A stretch of DNA of 14,113 bases from Planctomycetaceae bacterium. GTDB taxonomy: Bacteria > Planctomycetota > Planctomycetia > Planctomycetales > Planctomycetaceae. The position numbers were made by a program, and so were the translations under genes. The DNA lies in assembly GCA_947479075.1 (NCBI GenBank), contig CANJZR010000032.1:1-14113 (forward strand), written 5' to 3'. The notes under the pieces were generated by a model that was not told the DNA's origin, made no database searches, and worked only from the letters and a program-made list of their open reading frames with translations. Shown here piece by piece: positions 6,881 to 13,815 of this stretch; position 1 is the first letter of the stretch; each line of letters opens with the position of its first letter.

Positions 6881-8140
6881 TCAATGAGCGTGGGCCACAT
6901 GTCCACCGGAGGTTTCCGGCTTCGCATGGGGACGGCGTCCACTGCGGTTGAGAGCATCGTGAGCCTGCTTGACTCCGATGGCTCCCGCCACCACGAACAA
7001 CAGAAGCGAAACAGCGGTCAGCCACCATTTCGACCAGCCAAACTGCAACACAGTCATCACAGCCACGACGTTCGCCGTCGACAGCGGAATCAGTACCTTC
7101 CAGGCCAGACCCATCAGCTGGTCAAACCGGAAGCGAGGAATCGTCCAGCGAATCAGCATGATTACGAGGATGACTGCAAAGACCTTGCTGAGCAGCACTC
7201 CGAACTTCAGTCCGGTTGCAAGCAGACCAGTCGAGCCCGGTTCCGCAATCCCCGGGAAGTGCCAGCCACCGAAGAAGAGAATGGCGGTCAGGAAGCTGAT
7301 TGTGATGACGTGGGTGTACTCAGCCAGGAAGAACAGAGCGAACTTCATGGAGCTGTATTCGGTGTGGAAACCACCCACGAGTTCCTGCTCGCACTCCACC
7401 AGGTCGAACGGGAGGCGGTTTGATTCGGCCAGAGCAGCTGTGAAAAAGATCAAGCAGGCCAGCGGCTGGGTCCAGACGTACCACTGAGTGATTCCGCCTT
7501 TGGCCTGATTCAACAGGATCTGTTCAATGTTGAGTGTGCCACCCAGCAGGGCGATGCCCAGGACCGACATGCCGAGCGGGATCTCGTAACTGATGACCTG
7601 GGCACTCGCTCGCAGTGAGCCGAGGGCGCTGTACTTATTGTTCGAAGCCCAACCGCCCAGAATGATGCCGTACACCGCCAGCGAACCGATCGCGAAGATG
7701 AACACCATCCCGATGTCGACGTTCGGTGCGATAATGAACCGCATGAACGACGGGGCACCGTCGACGGGGCCGAAGGGGACCACCGCAAAGGCCAGCATCG
7801 TGGTCATCGCCGCAATACAGGGAGCGAGGACGAACAGGACCTTGTCGACGTATTCGGGGATGACATCCTCTTTGAGGATGAACTTGGCTCCGTCGGCGAT
7901 CGGCTGCAGCAAACCCCAGGGACCGACACGGTTCGGTCCGACGCGGTCCTGCATGAATGCGGCAAGCTTACGCTCCACATAGATCAGGTAGGAGACAGCT
8001 CCCAGCACAGCCCCCAACGCGGCACCGATTGTGATCACCGTAGGTAGCTGGGCCAGCACCAGTGACACAACACCGCCCGATTCCGCCGGGGCGGGGGCGT
8101 CTGCTGCGAATGTCGTCAGGGTGGAAAACATGGAACTCAT
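6881..8140 (-). CDS. nuoH: NADH-quinone oxidoreductase subunit H
   Basis: Membrane subunit (ND1 type) that joins the two arms and forms most of the quinone chamber and the start of the proton path. Landmarks in order are VERKLAAFMQDRVGPNRVGP (55-74), LLQPIADGAKFILKED (77-92), ASNNKYSALGSLRASAQVIS (165-184), SYEIPLG (184-190) and ESNRLPFDLVECEQELVGG with GFHTEYSSMKF (239-267). It is 419 residues long, against 325 in E. coli. The core ends near residue 370, and an added hydrophobic segment (about 372-390) and a polar His-rich tail ending in HVAHAH follow. The ATG at 8140 has AGGTGA 6 bases upstream; a second ATG at 8131 is also possible. It follows nuoG after a 130-base gap that contains two hairpins. 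Confidence 0.98.
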   Translation of the reverse strand: MSSMFSTLTTFAADAPAPAESGGVVSLVLAQLPTVITIGAALGAVLGAVSYLIYVERKLAAFMQDRVGPNRVGPWGLLQPIADGAKFILKEDVIPEYVDKVLFVLAPCIAAMTTMLAFAVVPFGPVDGAPSFMRFIIAPNVDIGMVFIFAIGSLAVYGIILGGWASNNKYSALGSLRASAQVISYEIPLGMSVLGIALLGGTLNIEQILLNQAKGGITQWYVWTQPLACLIFFTAALAESNRLPFDLVECEQELVGGFHTEYSSMKFALFFLAEYTHVITISFLTAILFFGGWHFPGIAEPGSTGLLATGLKFGVLLSKVFAVILVIMLIRWTIPRFRFDQLMGLAWKVLIPLSTANVVAVMTVLQFGWSKWWLTAVSLLLFVVAGAIGVKQAHDALNRSGRRPHAKPETSGGHVAHAH

Positions 8141-8146
8141 GGAGGT

Positions 8147-8152
8147 TCACCT
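8147..8152 (-). promoter_or_regulatory. Ribosome binding site of nuoH
   Basis: AGGTGA lies 6 bases before the ATG at 8140. This favours the upstream ATG over the in-frame ATG at 8131. Confidence 0.55.
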
Positions 8153-8200
8153 GGACAGTGTGGCGGGCCGTCATGCCTGCCTGTGCGAGACTCAGGTTCT

Positions 8201-8219
8201 CGGGGAAACTTGCTCCCCG
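8201..8219 (-). other. Second hairpin in the nuoG-nuoH gap
   Basis: CGGGGA and TCCCCG form a perfect 6-bp GC-rich stem with a 7-base loop, seven bases downstream (in mRNA direction) of the hairpin at 8226-8247. No U-run follows, so a Rho-independent terminator is unlikely. Confidence 0.5.
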
Positions 8220-8225
8220 GCAATC

Positions 8226-8247
8226 GAGCCGACAATCCTGTCGACTC
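8226..8247 (-). other. First hairpin in the nuoG-nuoH gap
   Basis: On the mRNA strand GAGTCGACA pairs with TGTCGGCTC: nine pairs including one G-U wobble, closed by a GGAT tetraloop. The wobble would be a C/A mismatch on the plus strand, so the structure fits the nuo mRNA better. It lies about 23 bases after the nuoG stop. Confidence 0.6.
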
Positions 8248-8270
8248 TACAGTCAGTCATGTGGCGTGGT

Positions 8271-9938
8271 TCACGTTGCAGCTGCAGTGGGTTCTGGCTG
8301 AGCCACTGCGGGCCCCATCTTGATGCCGTATTCACCGAGCTTGCCATCGCCGAGCGAACCGAAAGCGTCGGGGATCGCCTTGGCGATTTCAGCCCGGACC
8401 TTGGCGGCGTTGAACATCGCCCCGCGTCCGGCCAGTTCGGAGAGGATGCGACCATCAGGACGAGCTTCGTGTGGTCCCTGCAGCGACCGGCTGATCGCCT
8501 GGACCAGACCCGAGTGATTCACAAAGCTGCCGTCCCGCTCAGCGAATGATCCACCTGCGAGGACAAATGTCGCCTTCTTCGTGAGTGGTGAATCGAGCAG
8601 GTCGAGCACGGCCAGTGTCTTTACCGAGCCCAGCTTGCTGGCTGTGGCTGCGTTGACCTCGGGATTCGGGTCACCACCGACGACGAACAGGGCTTCGGGC
8701 GAACTGCTGAGTACCTGACCCGACGGGATCACGCTGCCCTGGAAGTGTTTCAGGATGGCCTCGACGCCCGCACGGTTCGGAGCCTTCTCGGCCCGGATGG
8801 TGAACTTGGCCGGCTGAACGGACTTGCCATGCACATCCTTGGGGAAGGTGTCGTCTTCACCCACAACGCGGGCTGGTGTCATTGAGAGAGTGATCTCTGG
8901 TGAGACGCTCTTGAGCCAGCTGGCGAGGATGTACGCTTCTTCCACGGTCATCCAGGGCGAGAAGATGGCTGCGACTTTTTTCGAGCTCGACTTGCCTGCT
9001 GATTGAAACGCCGTGCGAGTCGCGTTCAGCACCTGGTCCCAGTCACTGGTGACGACCTTGTCCCCATCTTTCTGAGCGGGGAGTGAGAGACGGTTCTCAG
9101 CGTGGATGTACTTCCAGCCGAACCGGCCATCGTCGCACATGAAGCTTCCCTGAGCGAGGGGGTTATAACGAGGCTTCAGGCGGTAGACCGTATCGTTATT
9201 CTGATCGACGTTGATCGAACAGCCCGTGCTGCAGTCGGGGCAGACGCTCTTCTTCGACTTGAGCCACCAGACCCGCTGTTCGTACAGGAAGTCCTTGCTG
9301 CACAGCGCGCCGACCGGGCAGAGATCGACGACGTTTCCGGCCAGTTTGTTGTTACACGGCTCGCCCGGAAAAATGTCAATCTCTTCGTGAGAGCCGCGGC
9401 TGGAGACCTGCAGCTCTGCGGTGCCGCTGACTTCGCGAGTGAATCGCACGCAGCGGGTACACATGATGCAGCGGTCGGTGAACAGGGTAATCTGATCGCC
9501 GATATAGTCCTTGTCCGGTTTGATGTTCTTCGGCTCTTGCAGGCGGCTGTAACCGCGTCCGTACTCGAAGCTGTAGTCCTGGAGCCCGCACTCGCCGGCC
9601 TGATCGCACACCGGGCAGTCGAGCGGGTGGTTGAGGAGCAGGTATTCCAGAGTCGCCTGCTGAGCCGCTTTGACCTTGGGCGAGTCACTGATGATGACCG
9701 TGCCGTCCTTGACGGGCGTCTGGCATCCGGGGACGAGCTTAGGCTGCATCGCAACCGTGCCGTCCGGCTTCTTGTCGCCGACTTCGACCAGACACATCCG
9801 GCAACTGGCGACGACCGACAGGTCAGGGTGCCAGCAGTAGTGCGGGATTTCGACGCCCGCGCGGTCCGCTGCCTGAATGCAGTTCAGACGATCGGAGCCG
9901 ATCTCGACAGGCTTGTTGTTAACCAGAACTGTTGCCAT
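8271..9938 (-). CDS. nuoG: NADH-quinone oxidoreductase subunit G (short form, N7 retained)
   Basis: The 75-kDa-type iron-sulfur subunit, which relays electrons from NuoF towards NuoI. All ligands are visible: N1b 2Fe-2S C35, C46, C49, C72; N5 H104, C108, C111, C117; N4 C157, C160, C163, C207. The off-path 4Fe-4S N7 is also complete, C233, C236, C240 and C268, with the same spacing as E. coli NuoG. The region after about residue 230 is the degenerate molybdopterin-oxidoreductase domain, recognisable in SVCPDCSTGC and VVGGDPNPEVNAA. With 555 residues the protein is much shorter than E. coli (908) or Thermus (783), so this domain is truncated. The end is low-complexity (AVAQPEPTAAAT). The ATG at 9938 has only a weak purine stretch upstream. 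No frameshift is apparent; the frame ends cleanly before nuoH. Confidence 0.97.
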   Translation of the reverse strand: MATVLVNNKPVEIGSDRLNCIQAADRAGVEIPHYCWHPDLSVVASCRMCLVEVGDKKPDGTVAMQPKLVPGCQTPVKDGTVIISDSPKVKAAQQATLEYLLLNHPLDCPVCDQAGECGLQDYSFEYGRGYSRLQEPKNIKPDKDYIGDQITLFTDRCIMCTRCVRFTREVSGTAELQVSSRGSHEEIDIFPGEPCNNKLAGNVVDLCPVGALCSKDFLYEQRVWWLKSKKSVCPDCSTGCSINVDQNNDTVYRLKPRYNPLAQGSFMCDDGRFGWKYIHAENRLSLPAQKDGDKVVTSDWDQVLNATRTAFQSAGKSSSKKVAAIFSPWMTVEEAYILASWLKSVSPEITLSMTPARVVGEDDTFPKDVHGKSVQPAKFTIRAEKAPNRAGVEAILKHFQGSVIPSGQVLSSSPEALFVVGGDPNPEVNAATASKLGSVKTLAVLDLLDSPLTKKATFVLAGGSFAERDGSFVNHSGLVQAISRSLQGPHEARPDGRILSELAGRGAMFNAAKVRAEIAKAIPDAFGSLGDGKLGEYGIKMGPAVAQPEPTAAAT

Positions 9939-9957
9939 GAATCCTGTCCACTGGGAA

Positions 9958-9971
9958 CGAACCGTGGTTCG
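9958..9971. other. Palindrome in the nuoF-nuoG gap
   Basis: CGAACC GT GGTTCG is a near-perfect 14-base palindrome about 45 bases after the nuoF stop and 20 before the nuoG ATG. It could form a 5-bp hairpin with a 4-base loop; nothing indicates a specific role. Confidence 0.4.
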
Positions 9972-10016
9972 CGGTGACTACTCGTGTTGCGTCGCTGCTG
10001 TTGTCGTTCGGCGGGA

Positions 10017-11345
10017 CTAGTGAGCCCCGACCGGATAGGGCGTGACGCTCTTCCGGCCTGAGTTGATGTAGTCCTCGAAGTCCCCTCGGAACTTCTGAAT
10101 CGCATTCTTGACTGGCCACGCAGCCCCGTCCGACAGGCCGCAAATCGTTGTGCCGGGGATGATCCCCATCGAGCTGGCCACTTCCGTCAGCAGGTCGAGG
10201 TCACGCATGCTGCCGTTGCCCGAGCGGATCCGGTCGAGGATGCGGGTCATCCAGTTCGTTCCCTCGCGGCACGGCGTACACTGACCACAGCTCTCGTGCG
10301 AGAAGAACCGCGCGCAGTTGTACAGCACGTCGACCATGTTCGTCTGATCGTCAACCACGACCACAGCTGCGGTGCCCAGGCCGAGACAGCCGACCTTGCC
10401 GGGACCATTGAAGTCGAGCGGTGTGTCGAGTTCCTTGTCCGACAGGAAGCCCATGCTGATGCCGCCGGGGACGACCGCCTTGGCCTTGCGACCCTTCCAG
10501 ACGCCGCCTGCGTGTTCTTCGATCAGCTCCCGGGCGGTGACACCCAGAGGAAGTTCGACGCAGCAGGGCTTGTTGACGTGTCCACTGACGGTGTAGAGCT
10601 TGGGGCCGTAGCTGCCAGGATCGCGAGGATTGTTCGGATCAGGCTTCACGCCGATCGACTGGAACCACTCTTTGCCGCGGTCGAGGATCTGCTTCACGCA
10701 GCAGAGTGTTTCGACGTTGTTAACGATGGTCGGCTTACGGAACAGACCTTCGATGGCGGGGAAGGGAGGCTTGATGCGGGGCCAGGCCCGCTTGCCTTCG
10801 AGGCTCTCGATCAGACCAGTCTCTTCGCCGCAGATGTACGCCGCAGCTCCGCGGTGCAGGACGATGTCGAGGTCGAAACCCTTGCCCAGGATGTTCTTGC
10901 CCAGCAGTCCTGCTGCGTAGCATTCCTTGATCGCGGCATCGAGGCGACGGTAGCTGAGGCCGTATTCGAAACGCAGGTAGAGATAGGCGTTCTTGGAGCG
11001 GATGGCGTGGCAGGCGATCGCGATGCCTTCGATCAGCTGATGGGGGTCCATCTCCATCAGGTAGCGGTTGTTGAACGTGCCGGGCTCCGACTCGTCAGCA
11101 TTGATACACAGATAGATCGGACCGGGGTGATCCTTGGGGAGGAACGTCCACTTGAGTCCGCAGGGGAAGCCCGCACCGCCGCGTCCCCGCAGGCCCGAGT
11201 CCTTCACGAGATTCGTGACATCGGCGGGAGCCATGTCGAGGGCTTTGCGCAACGCCTGATACCCGCCATCGCGCTGGTATGTCGCCAGCGTATGGCTGTC
11301 AGGCGTGTTAATGCGAGCCAGGAGTACGGGTTCGAAGGTTGGCAC
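10017..11345 (-). CDS. nuoF: NADH-quinone oxidoreductase subunit F (NADH/FMN, 4Fe-4S N3)
   Basis: The 51-kDa subunit, which binds NADH and FMN and starts electron transfer at cluster N3. It has 442 residues, the usual length. Motifs are GLRGRGGAGFPCGLKW (51-66, NADH/FMN glycine-rich loop), NADESEPGTFNNR (82-94, FMN), GAAAYICGEETGLIESLEG (166-184) and the N3 ligands C353, C356, C359 (ESCGQCTPCREG) with C402 (TTICGLSDG). The start is GTG at 11345: the family-typical FEPVLLARI begins right after it, so a later start would damage the protein. No Shine-Dalgarno motif is visible; a TCAGT-rich repeat lies 7 bases upstream instead. Residue 62 is Cys where Thr or Ala is common. It follows nuoE after 153 bases, the widest gap in the window. 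Confidence 0.98.
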   Translation of the reverse strand: MPTFEPVLLARINTPDSHTLATYQRDGGYQALRKALDMAPADVTNLVKDSGLRGRGGAGFPCGLKWTFLPKDHPGPIYLCINADESEPGTFNNRYLMEMDPHQLIEGIAIACHAIRSKNAYLYLRFEYGLSYRRLDAAIKECYAAGLLGKNILGKGFDLDIVLHRGAAAYICGEETGLIESLEGKRAWPRIKPPFPAIEGLFRKPTIVNNVETLCCVKQILDRGKEWFQSIGVKPDPNNPRDPGSYGPKLYTVSGHVNKPCCVELPLGVTARELIEEHAGGVWKGRKAKAVVPGGISMGFLSDKELDTPLDFNGPGKVGCLGLGTAAVVVVDDQTNMVDVLYNCARFFSHESCGQCTPCREGTNWMTRILDRIRSGNGSMRDLDLLTEVASSMGIIPGTTICGLSDGAAWPVKNAIQKFRGDFEDYINSGRKSVTPYPVGAH

Positions 11346-11352
11346 GGTGTTG

Positions 11353-11382
11353 AGTTCTCAGTTCTGAGTCGTCAGTGGTCAG
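11353..11382. repeat. TCAGT-rich repeat, copy 2 (upstream of nuoF)
   Basis: Matches 6011-6040 at 26 of 30 positions in the same orientation. It starts 7 bases before the nuoF GTG and occupies the place where a Shine-Dalgarno motif would be expected. CTCAG TT CTGAG inside it (11357-11368) is a small inverted repeat. Confidence 0.75.
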
Positions 11383-11498
11383 GAGTTGGTGGCTGGTGGT
11401 GCTGTTTTCTCTTTGATGACCAAGCCGGTCTCATTGAAAATCAGCCCGTTGCTGGACGGTCAGAACTCTCTGCCGCCAGCGACCCCGGTGTCACCATC

Positions 11499-11975
11499 TC
11501 ACTTCAGTCCATCAATCAGTTTCGAAGCCGAGTTGACATCGAGCGTCATGTGGCAGTCTTCGTCCACCAGAGCACATGGAGCGCCTTCGCAGGCTCCCAG
11601 GCACTCGGCAAACTCCAGCGTGAACTTGCCGTCCGCCGAGGTTTCCCCTGGCTTCACGTTGTACTTCTGGCAGACCTCGCCCAGCAGTTCCTCGCCGCCG
11701 CGCAACATGCAGGAAATGCTGCGGCAGAACCACACGCGATGCTTGCCGAGCGGGTGGTGCTCATCCTTGAAGAAGTTGTAGAACGACATGGTGTCGTGTA
11801 CTTCCGAAGGATGCAGCTCCAGCAGGTTGGCGATCTCGCGGATCGATTCGGTCGACACGCACCGCAGCGCATCGTGAACGATGTGCAGGGCGGGCAGAGT
11901 CACTGCTCGCTTGTTCGGGTACTTCGGGAACTCGGCCCGAATCTTCTCGCGAAGTTCTTCTGTGAGGGCACTCAT
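11499..11975 (-). CDS. nuoE: NADH-quinone oxidoreductase subunit E (2Fe-2S N1a)
   Basis: The 24-kDa subunit, a thioredoxin-fold 2Fe-2S protein that packs against NuoF in the NADH dehydrogenase module. The 158 residues match the family length. The N1a ligands are C84 and C89 (FCRSISC) and C125 and C129 (ECLGACEGAP); the intervals of 5, 36 and 4 are the same as in E. coli NuoE. The N-terminal helical part includes the usual LPALHIVHDAL and VHDTMSFYNFF segments. The ATG overlaps the nuoD stop (ATGA), and GGAG lies 8 bases upstream inside nuoD, so translational coupling to nuoD is likely. A 153-base gap containing a TCAGT-rich repeat separates it from nuoF. Confidence 0.98.
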   Translation of the reverse strand: MSALTEELREKIRAEFPKYPNKRAVTLPALHIVHDALRCVSTESIREIANLLELHPSEVHDTMSFYNFFKDEHHPLGKHRVWFCRSISCMLRGGEELLGEVCQKYNVKPGETSADGKFTLEFAECLGACEGAPCALVDEDCHMTLDVNSASKLIDGLK

Positions 11976-13192
11976 CGGTCAAGCTCCGCCGCAATGATGT
12001 TCAGGCTTCCCAACACGGCGACCACGTCGCTGAGCATGTGGCCTTTGATGATGTGCGGGAACACTGCGAAATGGATGTAGGAGGGCGGACGAGTCCGGGC
12101 CCGGTAGGCTCGCGTGCTGTCCTGTCCCACGATGTAGAAACCGAGTTCGCCGTTCGGGGATTCGGTGGCTGCGTAGATTTCCTCGTGAGGAACTTCGTAG
12201 CCCTTGTTCGGCATGTTGACTTCGAAGTGCTGGATCAGGCCTTCGATGCTGCGGTACACCGCGGGCTTCGCGGGGAGCACGACATGCGAGCCCACGTCGA
12301 CGTTGACCGGACCGGCGGGAATGTTCTCGATCGCCTGTTCAATGATCTGGACGCTTTCGATCATTTCCTGCATGCGGACGAGATAGCGGGCATAACAGTC
12401 GCCGCCCTGTGAGCAGATGACCTTGAAGTCGAGGTCCTTATAGGCGAGGTAGGGCTCGTCTTTCCGCAGGTCTCGCACCACGCCGCTGGCCCGGGCGACA
12501 GGGCCGGTGCAGCTGAGGTTGATCGCCTGCTCCTTGCTGAGAACGCCGATGCCCTTGGTCCGGTCGATGAAGATCCGGTTGCGGGTCAGCAGACGGTGGA
12601 CTTCATCATGCGTTTTGCGGAACTGCTTCGTGAAGCTGCGGACCTTCTCGACCCAGTCGTTGTTCACGTCGAACATCACGCCGCCGACTCGGGTGTAGCT
12701 GGTATGGAACCGCTGGCCCGAGGCGTACTCGACGATGTCGTAGATCAGTTCCCGCTGCTCGAAGAAGTACAGGAACGCGGTGAAGGCACCGAGGTCGAGC
12801 GCGCTCGTACCGCAGTTGAGCAGGTGATCATGCAGCCGCATCAGCTCGGCGAGGATCGTTCGCAGGTACTTGCAGCGCGGCGTCAGCTCGATGTTTAACA
12901 GCTTCTCAACCGCGTGGTGCCAGCTGATTTCGTTGGCCAGCGGCGACAGATAGTTCATCCGGTCGACGATGGTCACGTACTGGTTGAAGTCGAGGTGCTC
13001 ACCCAGCTTCTCGAATCCGCTGTGCAGATAGCCAATGTGCGGAACCGAGTTGACGACCCGCTCCCCATCGAGCGTCAGCACGAGCCGGAGCGTCGTGTGC
13101 GTTGCCGGATGCTGCGGCCCGAAGTTGAGGGTCCAGAGATACTCCTGGTCGGGAGCATCTGGAGTCGTCGTGGGTGAAGCTGTGAGTGGCAT
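11972..13192 (-). CDS. nuoD: NADH-quinone oxidoreductase subunit D
   Basis: The 49-kDa subunit, descended from the NiFe-hydrogenase large subunit, which forms the quinone headgroup site next to cluster N2. It has 406 residues and ends in the family-typical GSLNIIAAELDR. The quinone-site residues known from Thermus Nqo4 (H38, Y87, D139) are present at matching spacing: H32 in GPQHPATH, Y81 in DRMNYL and D133 in ALDLGAFT. The loop after H32 reads TTLRL, whereas GVLRL is the common form. It is not fused to NuoC, unlike in enterobacteria. The ATG at 13192 has no Shine-Dalgarno motif; a tandem heptamer repeat lies about 12 bases upstream. The first ~16 residues are Thr/Pro-rich and probably disordered. 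The stop overlaps the nuoE start. Confidence 0.98.
   Translation of the reverse strand: MPLTASPTTTPDAPDQEYLWTLNFGPQHPATHTTLRLVLTLDGERVVNSVPHIGYLHSGFEKLGEHLDFNQYVTIVDRMNYLSPLANEISWHHAVEKLLNIELTPRCKYLRTILAELMRLHDHLLNCGTSALDLGAFTAFLYFFEQRELIYDIVEYASGQRFHTSYTRVGGVMFDVNNDWVEKVRSFTKQFRKTHDEVHRLLTRNRIFIDRTKGIGVLSKEQAINLSCTGPVARASGVVRDLRKDEPYLAYKDLDFKVICSQGGDCYARYLVRMQEMIESVQIIEQAIENIPAGPVNVDVGSHVVLPAKPAVYRSIEGLIQHFEVNMPNKGYEVPHEEIYAATESPNGELGFYIVGQDSTRAYRARTRPPSYIHFAVFPHIIKGHMLSDVVAVLGSLNIIAAELDR
11984..11987 (-). promoter_or_regulatory. Ribosome binding site of nuoE
   Basis: GGAG lies 8 bases before the nuoE ATG, inside the end of nuoD, consistent with coupled translation at the ATGA overlap. Confidence 0.55.
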
Positions 13193-13203
13193 GGGGACGG
13201 TTT

Positions 13204-13217
13204 ATGGTTGATGGTTG
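13204..13217. repeat. Tandem heptamer upstream of nuoD
   Basis: ATGGTTG occurs twice in direct succession (plus-strand reading), followed by ATC. It lies about 12 bases upstream of the nuoD ATG, where no Shine-Dalgarno motif is visible. The unit differs from the TCAGT-rich repeats elsewhere in the window. Confidence 0.6.
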
Positions 13218-13264
13218 ATCGAGCGGCAGGTGGAAGGCCAGTCGAGAAACAGAGCCTGTGGTGG

Positions 13265-13750
13265 CTAGCTTTCCGAGCGGGTGATGACCGGGAAGTTGTG
13301 TCTTTCACCACGCCCCTTGAGCGGGTAGTCCTTCCGGAGCGGGAAGGCACTGAATTCGTCCGGCATCAGGATGCGACGCAGGTCGTGATGACCGGTGAAC
13401 TTGATGCCGAACATGTCATACACCTCACGCTCCATCCAGTCGGCTCCCATCCAGAGAGTGGTGACGGTGGGAAGCTTCGGGTCGGGATCATTGATGAATG
13501 TCTTGACGATCAGTCGTCCGCCGGTGCTGACGTTCAACAAGCAGTAGACCACTCCGAAGCGATCCGCTGCCCCTTCGTACTCCAGATAATCGACGCAGGT
13601 CACGTCGATCAGCATGTTGAACCCGTGCGAGTTCTTCAGCGTTTCCAGTAGTGCGTAGACCTTGTCCGCAGCCACGACAACGCGGTGGTTGCCGCGGAAC
13701 TCCGACTGCGTCAAACCGAACTTTTCGATGAGTGGTTGCAGGTCGAGCAT
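13265..13750 (-). CDS. nuoC: NADH-quinone oxidoreductase subunit C
   Basis: The 30-kDa subunit, a small cofactor-free peripheral-arm protein that scaffolds NuoD. It has 161 residues and stands alone rather than being fused to NuoD. The diagnostic C-terminal signature is present at about 100-147: WMGADWMEREVYDMFGI, then GHHDLRRILMPDE and FPLRKDYPLKGRGER. The N-terminal half has the usual alternating pattern ending in MLIDVTCVDYLEY (46-58). The ATG at 13750 is the first codon that gives a normal-length N-terminus, but no Shine-Dalgarno motif precedes it. Gaps are 65 bases to nuoB and 72 bases to nuoD. Confidence 0.97.
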   Translation of the reverse strand: MLDLQPLIEKFGLTQSEFRGNHRVVVAADKVYALLETLKNSHGFNMLIDVTCVDYLEYEGAADRFGVVYCLLNVSTGGRLIVKTFINDPDPKLPTVTTLWMGADWMEREVYDMFGIKFTGHHDLRRILMPDEFSAFPLRKDYPLKGRGERHNFPVITRSES

Positions 13751-13792
13751 TTTGCGTTTCAGGTGAGGGAGTGCATGAGGGCAGGGGCGAGG

Positions 13793-13811
13793 CAGGCCGA
13801 TGACGGCCCTG
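13793..13811 (-). other. Hairpin right after the nuoB stop
   Basis: GGCCG and CGGCC pair around a 4-base loop, extended by two more pairs past a single bulged base, 4 bases after the nuoB TAG. No U-run follows, so it is probably not an intrinsic terminator. Confidence 0.45.
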
Positions 13812-13815
13812 GCGG

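Noticed and set aside
6311..7423. Plus-strand open frame opposite nuoI and nuoH
   Set aside because: Low-complexity antisense product crossing a gene boundary; no family features.
8141..8270. Promoter for a membrane-arm sub-operon before nuoH
   Set aside because: No convincing -35/-10 pair; only hairpins and a ribosome binding site are visible.
8271..9938. Reading the short NuoG as a formate dehydrogenase or hydrogenase subunit
   Set aside because: The full set of N1b, N5, N4 and N7 ligands and its place between nuoF and nuoH identify it as NuoG.
11346..11498. Small gene between nuoE and nuoF
   Set aside because: Only very short minus-strand frames (about 20 codons) without a ribosome binding site or conserved feature; part of the gap is the TCAGT-rich repeat.
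10296..12080. Plus-strand open frame (594 codons) opposite nuoF and nuoE
   Set aside because: Spans two real genes and their gap, with no coherent domain; an antisense shadow.
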